From positions 868,001-932,000 of the forward strand of contig NZ_OZ253579.1 of assembly GCF_965263005.1 (NCBI RefSeq): a DNA stretch of 64,000 bases, in the 5' to 3' direction. Shown here piece after piece: positions 1 through 8,243 of the stretch. The translations under genes and the position numbers were made by a program. This stretch comes from Rariloculus sp965263005. GTDB taxonomy: Bacteria > Pseudomonadota > Gammaproteobacteria > Steroidobacterales > Rariloculaceae. Positions within the stretch are counted from its first letter, which is position 1, and every line of letters begins with the position of its first letter. Below the pieces are notes generated by a model. It was not told where the DNA came from, searched no databases, and saw only the letters and a list, made by a program, of their open reading frames with translations.

Positions 1-440
1 CCCAGTTCGATCGCGAGGCGTGCGGCGATCGTCCCCGTACGTCCCAGGCCTCCGCGACAGTGCAGGACGATGCGCTCCCCCGACTGCAGTCTCCTTTGCA
101 GCACATGTCCGGAGTAGGTCCACCGCCCCTCGAAACGCTCATCCGGAATATCGACATCCTTGATCGGCAGATGGTGCCATTCGAGCCCCGCCTCTTCAGC
201 CGCGTCGCCGAGATTGGAGACTCCGAGCGCCGAAAGTTCGGGCCGCTCCACCAGGGAAACCAGACTCGTCGCGCCCCAGTCCACGACCGCATCCAGATCG
301 AGCGCCAAATCCCGCGCCCATGCCGCGCCAAAAACACTCGACGCCTGCTTGCCGGGGCAGAGGGTCATGCCAATGACCCCGTTCCCACAGGGCATCGCGT
401 CGATCTTCAGGGGATCGGTAATGCTGGTTCGTGGTGCCAT
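1..440 (-). CDS. CDKN3-like dual-specificity protein phosphatase (3' end cut by window)
   Basis: Translating the minus strand from the ATG at 438-440 gives 147 residues before the window ends. Residues 127-135 read HCRGGLGRT, the cysteine-phosphatase loop (HCxxGxxR, nucleophile Cys128). About 30 residues earlier HHLPIKDVDIPD supplies a likely general-acid Asp, and this segment resembles the KAP/CDKN3 group of dual-specificity phosphatases. A Shine-Dalgarno-like AAGGA sits a few bases before the ATG. The gene follows the nuclease-like gene on the same strand after about 100 bp. The expected role is cytoplasmic dephosphorylation of Ser/Thr/Tyr or a small phosphoester; the substrate is unknown. 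The C-terminus is missing only because the window starts here. Confidence 0.85.
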   Translation of the reverse strand, partial: MAPRTSITDPLKIDAMPCGNGVIGMTLCPGKQASSVFGAAWARDLALDLDAVVDWGATSLVSLVERPELSALGVSNLGDAAEEAGLEWHHLPIKDVDIPDERFEGRWTYSGHVLQRRLQSGERIVLHCRGGLGRTGTIAARLAIEL

Positions 441-540
441 GCGGGATCCTTCGAGGGATCGCTCAAGTGCCAGGATGGCAATTGCTGTAAGAGTTGTTGT
501 GGAGATTCGGCTGCGTCAGCTCGGATAGGTAAATCTGTCA

Positions 541-1791
541 TTATTCATCGAGCGGTGGTGCCTGCTTTTGCAAGCGTGTAACAAAGTCGCACAGCGAACC
601 GATGACCCTGCGTTCCTTGCCAGTCAAAACTGCGAGCGGAAGTTCGATTTCCTTGTCCTTTCGAGTGATGCGCACTTGATTTTCTCCCCATTCCTCGAAA
701 AGTCCCGCCAGTTCGCTCTCTAGGCGTGGCGCAAGTGTCGGATTGTCCCATCGCTTTCGAATTGGGTTCCCGACGTTTGGAAGATGCGCGTAAATGCGGC
801 CTTTTGCAGATACAACAACCAAGGGAAGAATCCTGCTGCTTGAAATGGGATCCAAGAAACGAATTGAGAAGCCAGCTGTTTGCCACTCAACAATGAGCAC
901 TTCCTGGCGATCCAGCAGGCGGAGCAACTCCTCCACCACTCGGACCGAATCGATACCGCCGTTCTTATGTTCCTCCAATTGACTCAAGAACTGTGTTGCA
1001 TCCAGGGAGACCCGGTTTCCCGATGCCGCTCGCCCCTCGGCATCGGGCCTTGGAGCTTCGACGCGTACGTCTGGTCTGTGATTTGAATCGAAAATGACCC
1101 TGACCGTGGCTCGCTGTATTTCGGCAGTTCTTGCCATGGTTGATGGAATGATCAAGTACTTGCGTCCGTCGGCCGAATACACGCGGAGTTCAACAAGAGC
1201 CAATCGAAACATCATGTCCGGTCGACCACCTACTGTCTCTGCCAGATTCTCGGCACGACTGTCTATGCCATCTCCAACGATGAGCAAGATGATCTCCCCA
1301 GCGGCAACCTGATTGTTAACCCGATCTACCCACTCGGCTTCATCTACGTCAGCCGCTATAGCAGCATGAAGCGTTTGCCCTTGCCCGTGCCGATCGCACC
1401 AAAGTTTTTCGACCTTTTCGTAGTCCCAGTCTCTAACGTCTTGAGCGTACTCGATGATCTGAGCTACAACCTCGCGCCTCGCTTGATGATTGCGCCAGAG
1501 TTTGGTCTCGACGACGATGAGGTGCCCCGAACCTGAAATCAAAAGATTATCGATAGAACCACCACCAGCAGTAGCAATTTCTCGCCCCATGGAATGCAGG
1601 TCACCCGCGACCCTCGCGTAGACCTGGCTCACCGGCAGAACGTTTGGAGCCTCATCGATTAACTCCTGAAGCCACTTTTCGGTAATCTCGGATCCAGTGC
1701 GGTCAAGTGGCATCCGCTTCAGTGGTTTGAGACTTCCCCGAATATCGTCCTTTCCAACGAGATAGGGGGTTCCGGTTCTGGTCATGTCCAT
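541..1791 (-). CDS. PD-(D/E)XK nuclease-like protein
   Basis: A 416-residue soluble protein I do not recognise by name. Near residue 81 it has SIDNLLI, followed by VVETKLW (E95-x-K97) and then a helix with QIIEYA, which is the D...ExK...QxxxY pattern of PD-(D/E)XK restriction-endonuclease folds (DUF91/NucS-like group). The C-terminal half (about 200-416) has no motif I can name. The ATG at 1791 is preferred because AGGA lies 8 bp upstream; a TTG six bases earlier is also in frame. Base composition looks clearly lower in GC than the neighbours, consistent with transfer. With the phosphatase and helicase on the same strand it may belong to a DNA-defence group; this is inference. Confidence 0.7.
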   Translation of the reverse strand: MDMTRTGTPYLVGKDDIRGSLKPLKRMPLDRTGSEITEKWLQELIDEAPNVLPVSQVYARVAGDLHSMGREIATAGGGSIDNLLISGSGHLIVVETKLWRNHQARREVVAQIIEYAQDVRDWDYEKVEKLWCDRHGQGQTLHAAIAADVDEAEWVDRVNNQVAAGEIILLIVGDGIDSRAENLAETVGGRPDMMFRLALVELRVYSADGRKYLIIPSTMARTAEIQRATVRVIFDSNHRPDVRVEAPRPDAEGRAASGNRVSLDATQFLSQLEEHKNGGIDSVRVVEELLRLLDRQEVLIVEWQTAGFSIRFLDPISSSRILPLVVVSAKGRIYAHLPNVGNPIRKRWDNPTLAPRLESELAGLFEEWGENQVRITRKDKEIELPLAVLTGKERRVIGSLCDFVTRLQKQAPPLDE

Positions 1792-2029
1792 AGTCAATTT
1801 CCTGAACGAACTTGCCGATATTCTATAGATGCCATTCGATGTAAATTTTTTGTTATGGGATCGACTCTGTGGCTAGGACTAAGCTCTGGCACGGCGTGCG
1901 GTAATTTACCCGCCGAGCAATGCGGTTGCCGGGGGTAATCGCTCCGACCCCTTGCGCGCGTGGTTGCCTACAATTGCCACTTCATCACCCAGCCGGAACG
2001 GTTACCATATTTTTTCACTAGCCAAGAGC

Positions 2030-3691
2030 TCACATCTCGTCCGCCGTGATCACAGTGAGCAAGTGTTTCGCCCGCGACCGCGCGACGTAACGATTGATGC
2101 GCTCCCTGGCATCGTCCTTGAAGGATGTTTCGATGTTAACGATGGCATCGGCCTCCAACCCCTTGAACTGATGCCACGAAGCAATCAGGATGCCCTTGTT
2201 CTCGGCCCACTCGTCGAAGCTCTTCGTAGCAGCAATAACGCCGAACTGGTTCGGCCATTCGTCGCGGCTGAATCCAGGCGCAAGCACGGCCACCTGAGAC
2301 ATCCTGAGCCCTCCCAAATTAGGCATGCACAAGTGCCTGACACGCCGCGCCGCCTCCCTGAACGCATCGTCCATCGTGCGCACGTGCACAATCTCAGGGT
2401 CATCCCCCATCGGCGCCCCGTCCTTGGACCTGGACTCGTCGCCAAGCAACGATGCACAGTGCGCCGCAATACGCACCGTGTTCCTGCAGTTCTCCGGTAG
2501 CATATATGGCTGCCCAAACTCCTCGGGCAAGCAAGGATCCTCGACGTAGAGGTTCTGATTCGGGTCGAAGAAGACGTAGTAGCAGGCCTTGTCATCCGGA
2601 TCCCGGAAGACCCATTCGAGGCTCGCCCACCACAGTTCGTGGAAGTCCTGGCCCTCGTCGACCACGACGGCATCGAACTTGTGCTCCGGCCCCAGCCGAT
2701 CGCAGGCCTGCATCAGTGCCTCGGGGGCCAGATCGTTCCAGAATTCACGCGTGTTCGTGTCGCCCATCTCCCAAAGGGGAACACCGGCTTGTTTGCAAAG
2801 CGCGTCGGTGAGGCCGTGGTAGTTCTCGATGACGAGATCGTCGCCGAAGGACTCGGGAACCGCGTCCCGCAGCCAGTCCTTGAGCGGGCGGTTGTAACAG
2901 AGGAATAGCGTGCGCGCGCCTTCCCGCGCGATGGCCTGCGCCTTGGCGAGCGCCAGGATCGTCTTGCCCGAGCCCGCCACGCCGCGGATCGCCGCCCTGG
3001 ACTGGTTGGCGAGAATGTCGAGGATCCGTTGCTGGTCGTCGGTCAGGCGCTGCAGGCGCTCCTCCTGATCCTCGATCTTGCGCCAGATGACCGGGACCAG
3101 TTGGTATTTCGGGTACAGCGCCGCGCGGACGGACTCCACACCCCGGTCGGTCAGTGCGCGGTGGTCGGCCCGACTGAAGCTGCGAAAGATCCGGCGAATC
3201 GAAGCGTTGACTTCCCTCAGCCTGGATGCATCCAGGATCAGTTCGCGCTCGATGCTCGGCGGCAGCGTTCCTTCGTACCGGCAGTCGGGAAACGCCACAG
3301 CGAAACCGTAAGTAAACGGCAGCTTGTCGCCGGCACGGCCAAACTGCGCTCTCACCAGCTCGATGATGTCGTGCATGCCGCGCTGCGCTTGGGCGAACGG
3401 GTCCTTGTTGAGCAAGCGCTCTTCACCTCGAACGATCCGAACCCACTGCCTTCCGTCGAACAGCAGCGAACCGCCCTTGACCTCGACGAACAGCAGGCCG
3501 TGCTCCGCATCGAGCAGCACGAAGTCGCATTCGCCCTCCGTGATCGTGCCCGCGCGGGTGCGGCTGAGCCAGTTGAAGCCGTGGAAGACCTCTACGCGAT
3601 TGGGCAGGCGCTCGACCAGGGCTCGGGCGACGGTGCGCTCGCCGGGGTTTTTGATCTCTGCGGGGTCGAGGGCGGGGAAGAGTTTAGCCAT
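2030..3691 (-). CDS. NERD-domain UvrD/Rep-like helicase
   Basis: 553 residues. The N-terminus is a NERD nuclease-related domain: GECDFVLL (D56) and FVEVKGG (E70, K72) fit the PD-(D/E)XK-like core. A superfamily-1 helicase follows: a Q-motif-like LTDDQQRIL near 217, Walker A GVAGSGKT at 237-244, Walker B VVVDEGQDF near 343-350, and late motifs including SWHQFKGLEADAIV and YVARSRAKHLL near the C-terminus. Such fusions are ATP-driven DNA translocases or helicases found in repair and in phage-defence loci. No Shine-Dalgarno is visible before the ATG at 3691. It lies upstream of the nuclease-like and phosphatase genes on the same strand, 238 bp away, so co-transcription is possible but unproven. 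Confidence 0.85.
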   Translation of the reverse strand: MAKLFPALDPAEIKNPGERTVARALVERLPNRVEVFHGFNWLSRTRAGTITEGECDFVLLDAEHGLLFVEVKGGSLLFDGRQWVRIVRGEERLLNKDPFAQAQRGMHDIIELVRAQFGRAGDKLPFTYGFAVAFPDCRYEGTLPPSIERELILDASRLREVNASIRRIFRSFSRADHRALTDRGVESVRAALYPKYQLVPVIWRKIEDQEERLQRLTDDQQRILDILANQSRAAIRGVAGSGKTILALAKAQAIAREGARTLFLCYNRPLKDWLRDAVPESFGDDLVIENYHGLTDALCKQAGVPLWEMGDTNTREFWNDLAPEALMQACDRLGPEHKFDAVVVDEGQDFHELWWASLEWVFRDPDDKACYYVFFDPNQNLYVEDPCLPEEFGQPYMLPENCRNTVRIAAHCASLLGDESRSKDGAPMGDDPEIVHVRTMDDAFREAARRVRHLCMPNLGGLRMSQVAVLAPGFSRDEWPNQFGVIAATKSFDEWAENKGILIASWHQFKGLEADAIVNIETSFKDDARERINRYVARSRAKHLLTVITADEM

Positions 3692-4136
3692 GCGATAGAT
3701 TCAAGTTAACCATTGCCCGCCCCACGTTCGCCTCGGTTGATTCGATTAAACCAGCAAGTTCCGCAGCAGTCTGACCCTCCGTTGGGCATGGCTCAGCCCG
3801 TAGACCGAGGAATGGGGATTCCAAGCGTCATATCGGTATACCCCATCAAGGCGACCGGGGGATTCAACACTTGTTCCTCTCGGCTGTCAAAGAAAGCGTT
3901 TGCGCCCTGATCATCGCCAGCATGAATCCATTACAGCTCGCGATGCTCGACCGGCGCGTGCAAATCCTTGACGGCAGAACCGCCGACGCTGCGCTACACT
4001 CGACACTGAACAGGACTCGAACAAGAAGCGCGCTGCCCGAGGACGCGCCCCGCGATACTGGCACTTTGCGACAAAGCGGCCGCGCATCGGAAGCGCTGGA
4101 CGCAGCCATGCGGCCGCAGCATGAGAGGTAATGACA
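3692..4136. other. Intergenic region with palindromes, upstream of the exported ThDP enzyme
   Basis: A 445-bp gap between the divergent helicase and ThDP-enzyme genes. It holds an inverted repeat GGAAT-GGGG-ATTCC at 3809-3822 and, just after, the palindrome GGTATACC at 3835-3842; either could be an operator. A plus-strand frame of 86 codons (3871-4131) ends in TAA overlapping the ATG at 4131, but its codon usage is weaker than the neighbours and I recognise nothing in it, so I do not call it a gene. The GAGAGG at 4123-4128 is the ribosome site of the next gene. Confidence 0.4.
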
Positions 4137-6173
4137 ATGACTCGACAGACCGACCCGAAGCCAGTGTCCCCCGATTCCGCCGGCGACCGGAACCACGCAT
4201 CGTCTGACTCGGTCCCCAACTCATCTCCCGACTCCAACCTCCCGTTGATCGAGCGGCGGACATTTCTCAAGACCGGCACGCTCGCGGGTGCCGCGGCTTT
4301 GACCGGCGCCGCGAACCTGTCGCGGGCGCAGTCATCGGATTCCGCCGCGGCGGAGCGAAGCTCCACGACGCCCATCATGACGGCGCAAGCGGAGGCGGCG
4401 CCGCCCGCCGACATCCAGGTCATGAGCGCCGATGAACGCGCCGGTTCCGACTACATGGTCGACGTCTTCAAGTCCCTCGATTTCGAGTACTTCTGCTCCA
4501 ATCCGGGCTCGAGCTTCCGCGGCCTGCACGAGTCGCTGATCAACTACGGCGGCAACGTGAACCCCGAGTTCATCACCTGCCTGCACGAAGAGTCTTCGGT
4601 CGCCATGGCGCACGGCTATTTCAAGGCCGAAGGCAAGCCGCTTGCCATCATGGCGCACGGGACCGTCGGCCTGCAGCACGCGGCGATGGCGATCTACAAC
4701 GCTTGGTGCGACCGCGTGCCCGTGTACGTGATCCTCGGCAACCACGGCGATGCGGCGCTGCGGCGCGGTGCGGAGTGGTACCACGGCGTGCAGGATGCGG
4801 CGCACATGGTGCGTGACTTCACAAAGTGGGACGACACCCCTTGGTCCCACACGCACTTCGCGGAATCCGCCGTGCGGGCCTACAAGGTCGCGATGACGCC
4901 GCCGATGGCGCCCGTCGTGCTCACGCTCGACGGTCATCTGCAGGAGGGGCCGATAGCGAAGAACGCGGGGCTGCCGATACCGAAACTCACGGTACCTTCG
5001 CCGCCGCAAGGCGAATCGGGCGCCGTCGAGGAAACCGCGCGTCTGCTCGTCGAGGCGGAGTACCCCGTGCTCGTGGCAGATCGCCTCGCGCGCACACCGG
5101 CCGGCATGGGCCTGCTCGTCGAGCTTGCCGAACTCCTGCAGGCCGCCGTCATCGACCAGGGCAGCCGCCTGAACTTCCCGTCGCGCCATCCGCTCAACCA
5201 GAGCCTGCGCGCCGGCACCGTGATCCGCGAAGCCGACGTCATCGTTGGTTTCGAGCTCACGGACTTCTGGGGCACGGTCAATGCGTTGCGCGACCAATTG
5301 CACCGCTCCGTCAGGCGGGTTGCGAAACCGTCCGCGAAACTCGTTTCCGTGACGAGCGGAGATCTCTTCTTCGGCTCGAACTATCAGGATTTCCGCCGCA
5401 TGCAGGAAGTGGATATCGCGATCGCCGCGGACGCCGAGGCGACGCTGCCGACGCTGATCGAGGCCGTTCGCCGGCTCGCGGACCGGGGCCGGCAGCGTGC
5501 GTTCTCCGAGCGCGGCGCGAGGCTCGCCGAGGCCAGCCGGGCGGCTGCCGAGGATGCCCGCGTCGCGGCGTCGTATGCCTGGGATGCGAGCCCCGTCAGT
5601 ACGGCGCGGCTTTGCGCCGAGCTCTGGGCGCAGATCAGGAACGAGGACTGGTCGCTCGTTTCGAGCTACTACAGCGACGGCGGCGGCTGGCCGCGAAAGC
5701 TCTGGGACTTCGATCAACACCACCAGTGGCTCGGCCACGCGGGCGGCGGCGGTATCGGCTACGGTTCGCCGGCTGCGGTCGGGGCCGCGCTCGCGAACCG
5801 CAAGCACGGCAGGCTGTCGGTCTCGATTCAGACCGACGGCGACATGATGTACGCGCCGGGCGTGCTCTGGACGGCCGCTCACCACGGCATTCCGCTGTTG
5901 AGCGTGATGAACAACAACCGCGCCTACCACATGGAGGTCATGCACGTGCAACGCATCTGCAACGCGCGCAACCGTGGCATCGACCGCGCCCGGCTCGGCA
6001 GCGAGATCACGGATCCCAACATCGACTACGCGGGAATGGCGCGCTCGCTCGGAGTACACGCCGAAGGTCCGATCGCCGATCCTGCGGATCTCGGCCCCGC
6101 GCTCGAACGCGCGGTCGCCGTCGTCAAGCGCGGCGAGCCCGCGCTCGTCGACGTCGTGACTCAGGTGCGCTGA
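4137..6173 (+). CDS. Tat-exported thiamine-diphosphate-dependent enzyme (acetolactate synthase-like family)
   Basis: 678 residues from the ATG at 4137, chosen because GAGAGG ends 8 bp upstream; an ATG six bases earlier would leave only 2 bp. After a polar start, IERRTFLK (R40, R41), a hydrophobic stretch and an Ala-rich cleavage region form a twin-arginine leader, so the folded, cofactor-loaded enzyme should be exported. The pyrimidine domain carries the catalytic Glu in LHEESSVAMAHGYF (E151). The cofactor domain has QTDGDMMYAPG near 564-574 and SVMNNNRAY about 27 residues later, the usual GDG...NN site. The reaction is probably decarboxylation or lyase/oxidase chemistry on a 2-oxo or 2-hydroxy acid; the substrate cannot be read. 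A dihaem cytochrome c starts 2 bp downstream, a plausible electron acceptor. Confidence 0.8.
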   Translation: MTRQTDPKPVSPDSAGDRNHASSDSVPNSSPDSNLPLIERRTFLKTGTLAGAAALTGAANLSRAQSSDSAAAERSSTTPIMTAQAEAAPPADIQVMSADERAGSDYMVDVFKSLDFEYFCSNPGSSFRGLHESLINYGGNVNPEFITCLHEESSVAMAHGYFKAEGKPLAIMAHGTVGLQHAAMAIYNAWCDRVPVYVILGNHGDAALRRGAEWYHGVQDAAHMVRDFTKWDDTPWSHTHFAESAVRAYKVAMTPPMAPVVLTLDGHLQEGPIAKNAGLPIPKLTVPSPPQGESGAVEETARLLVEAEYPVLVADRLARTPAGMGLLVELAELLQAAVIDQGSRLNFPSRHPLNQSLRAGTVIREADVIVGFELTDFWGTVNALRDQLHRSVRRVAKPSAKLVSVTSGDLFFGSNYQDFRRMQEVDIAIAADAEATLPTLIEAVRRLADRGRQRAFSERGARLAEASRAAAEDARVAASYAWDASPVSTARLCAELWAQIRNEDWSLVSSYYSDGGGWPRKLWDFDQHHQWLGHAGGGGIGYGSPAAVGAALANRKHGRLSVSIQTDGDMMYAPGVLWTAAHHGIPLLSVMNNNRAYHMEVMHVQRICNARNRGIDRARLGSEITDPNIDYAGMARSLGVHAEGPIADPADLGPALERAVAVVKRGEPALVDVVTQVR

Positions 6174-6175
6174 CG

Positions 6176-6760
6176 ATGCGCAACGTCCCCATCCTGTTGG
6201 CCGCGGCCGTCGTCGCCTCGTCGCCGCACGCGAACGCTCAGGAGCCGTCCGACGGGGCTTCGCTGCTCGCGGGCAATGGCTGTGCGGTGTGTCACGGCGC
6301 CGATGGGAGCGGCACGGCGGTCGGGCCGAGCATCGCGGCGAGCGATTTGTCCCTGCCCGATTTCATCGCATCGGTCAGGCAGCCGATGCGCACGATGCCG
6401 GCCTACGACTCGCAAGTCATGCCCGACGAGGATCTGACGCGGTTGTTTGCCTACCTCGAAGCGCAGACCACGGAGGCGTCCGCGGCCGGGCGCACCGACG
6501 TCGGGGCGGAACTGTATTACGACTACGGCTGCTATTCGTGCCACGCCAACGAAGCCCAGGGCGGCATGCACGGGCCGAGACTCGGTCCCGATCCGATCAC
6601 CCACGCGCGATTCGCCTGGTACGTACGCCATCCGACCAGAACGATGCCGCCGTACTCGCCGGTCGTGGTGTCGGATCAGGACATCGCCGATATCTACGCT
6701 TTCGTCGAGGCGCAACCCGAACCACCGCCGTTGGACAGCATCCCGCTGCTCGCGCCGTAG
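6176..6760 (+). CDS. Dihaem periplasmic cytochrome c
   Basis: 194 residues with a Sec signal peptide (hydrophobic stretch to about residue 21, ending HANAQ). Two c-type haem sites are visible: CAVCH at 36-40 and CYSCH at 119-123, each followed about 35-40 residues later by a Met in RTMPAY or RTMPPY contexts that can be the sixth ligand. The two halves look like tandem cytochrome c domains (c4/c-552 style). The start codon follows the ThDP-enzyme stop by 2 bp, so the two are almost certainly co-translated, and the cytochrome likely takes electrons from that exported enzyme. The convergent LVIVD gene ends 22 bp beyond. Confidence 0.9.
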   Translation: MRNVPILLAAAVVASSPHANAQEPSDGASLLAGNGCAVCHGADGSGTAVGPSIAASDLSLPDFIASVRQPMRTMPAYDSQVMPDEDLTRLFAYLEAQTTEASAAGRTDVGAELYYDYGCYSCHANEAQGGMHGPRLGPDPITHARFAWYVRHPTRTMPPYSPVVVSDQDIADIYAFVEAQPEPPPLDSIPLLAP

Positions 6761-6782
6761 CGCGGACAACCGGCCGAGCCGA

Positions 6783-8105
6783 TCAGCCGTCGTACTCGAG
6801 CACGTTCAGGCCGGCGTTCCAGTCGGTGACATACATGAGGCCATCGGGCCGGACGTAGGCGTCGCAGGTTTTCGCCGCGCGCGTCACGTTCGGGCGCGGG
6901 TCGATCATGCGGTCCGGGGTCGGCGGCACCCACGAGGCAATCTCGCGCGGCGCGAAGGCATCCCTGATGTCGAACACGCGCACGCCCGCGTTGTTGTACG
7001 TCGCGAAAACCGTCTCGTCACTCTGAAAGCCGCCCGGCCCGTTCTCGTGCAGATTGTGCGGACCGAACGTCCCGAGCGTGCAGAAATCGCGTTCGGCCGG
7101 CGTCGGCAGCGTCGAGATCGGCACGGGATTCTCCTCGGCGCGCACATCGACGATGAACGTGTGGAACGTGCCCTTCGCGCAGTTCTCGGCATTCGCCTCG
7201 TCGGCGACGACGACAAGATCGCGATCCGGCAGCGGCAGGGCCGTATGCGTGCCGCCCGGGAACGGCGGTGACCAGTTGATCGACGAGATGAGCGTCGGAT
7301 TCGCCGGATCGCTGATGTCGTGGATCGTGAGCCCGCCGTCGCGCCAGGCCGCGTAGCCGCGGTCGCCCGCCGTCAGCATATGGTGCAGCGCCACGCGGCG
7401 GCCTTCGCCAAAGTTTGGTATCTCGCCGGCCGCCCGGTTCATGCCGGGCAACCACCACTGCGAGACGATCTCGGGATTCGTGATGTCGTTCAGGTCCACG
7501 ATCGCGAGGATGGCGTCGGTGAAGCCGTCGAAGTGCGCCGAGACGTAGGCATGGCGTCCGCCGGGCCACCACAGCCTGTTGATGCCGAATCCCGGCATCT
7601 CGAGAAACGCGATCTCGCGCATTTCCGCAGGATTCGAAATATCGTGGATGCTCAGACCCGATCGGAACGCCTGCGGATCGGTGATGCTGTCGGCGAGGCT
7701 GTTCTCGAAATAGCTGCGCATGTCGTCGTAGGACTGCATCGCGACGACATTCGCGCCGTTGGCGAGCAGCAGCAGGTCGTCGGCCACCTGCAGGTGGTGC
7801 GTGCGCGTCTGACCGCCGGGTGTGAAGAAGCCGACGGGGTTGAGGCTGCGCGGGTCGTTCGCGTCGAGGATCGTCACTCCGTTCGAAAACATGTGGCCCA
7901 CGTAGACGTGGCCGCGGTTGAACATGACCTGGACGCTGTCGGGCCGGCCGCCGATATCGCTGTACGACAGGTGCCGAATGCCCTGTCCAATCCCTTCGGG
8001 CGGGATCTCGGGCTGCTGCGCCCAAGTCCGGCCGCCGGTCATCAAGGAGCCTGTGGCGAGTCCTGCAACGCCGACCATGCAGTCGCGGCGCGTCATCGTG
8101 GTCAT
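6783..8105 (-). CDS. Tat-exported LVIVD-repeat beta-propeller protein
   Basis: 440 residues. The N-terminus TRRDCMVG followed by a short hydrophobic segment and RTWAQQ is a Tat-type leader. The rest is built from LVIVD-like propeller repeats: phrases such as GVTILDANDP, GLSIHDISNP, AILAIVDLNDI, GLTIHDISDP and VRVFDIRD recur about every 45-60 residues. These proteins are found at the cell surface or periplasm and probably bind ligands or partners; no catalytic site is evident. GGAGG lies 7 bp before the ATG. It follows the haem lipoprotein gene on the same strand (138 bp gap), and is convergent with the cytochrome gene, so it may be part of the same exported redox group. Confidence 0.8.
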   Translation of the reverse strand: MTTMTRRDCMVGVAGLATGSLMTGGRTWAQQPEIPPEGIGQGIRHLSYSDIGGRPDSVQVMFNRGHVYVGHMFSNGVTILDANDPRSLNPVGFFTPGGQTRTHHLQVADDLLLLANGANVVAMQSYDDMRSYFENSLADSITDPQAFRSGLSIHDISNPAEMREIAFLEMPGFGINRLWWPGGRHAYVSAHFDGFTDAILAIVDLNDITNPEIVSQWWLPGMNRAAGEIPNFGEGRRVALHHMLTAGDRGYAAWRDGGLTIHDISDPANPTLISSINWSPPFPGGTHTALPLPDRDLVVVADEANAENCAKGTFHTFIVDVRAEENPVPISTLPTPAERDFCTLGTFGPHNLHENGPGGFQSDETVFATYNNAGVRVFDIRDAFAPREIASWVPPTPDRMIDPRPNVTRAAKTCDAYVRPDGLMYVTDWNAGLNVLEYDG

Positions 8106-8243
8106 GGCATGTCCTCCGGCCGTTTATCCTGTCGAAATCTCACGTTGAGCGGACGATCCCGCTCCCCAGGTACATCCACCTCTGTCGGCCCTATTTCGCG
8201 TGCGGACTGTCTCCGTCTACGAGTCCTCCGAAATCCAACACCG

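Noticed and set aside
3871..4131. 86-codon plus frame whose stop overlaps an ATG of the ThDP gene
   Set aside because: Weak codon usage, no ribosome site or recognised motif; possible leader but not supportable.
4332..6059. Long open frame on the minus strand opposite the ThDP gene
   Set aside because: It is an Arg/His-rich antisense shadow produced by high GC; the plus strand carries clear ThDP-enzyme motifs.
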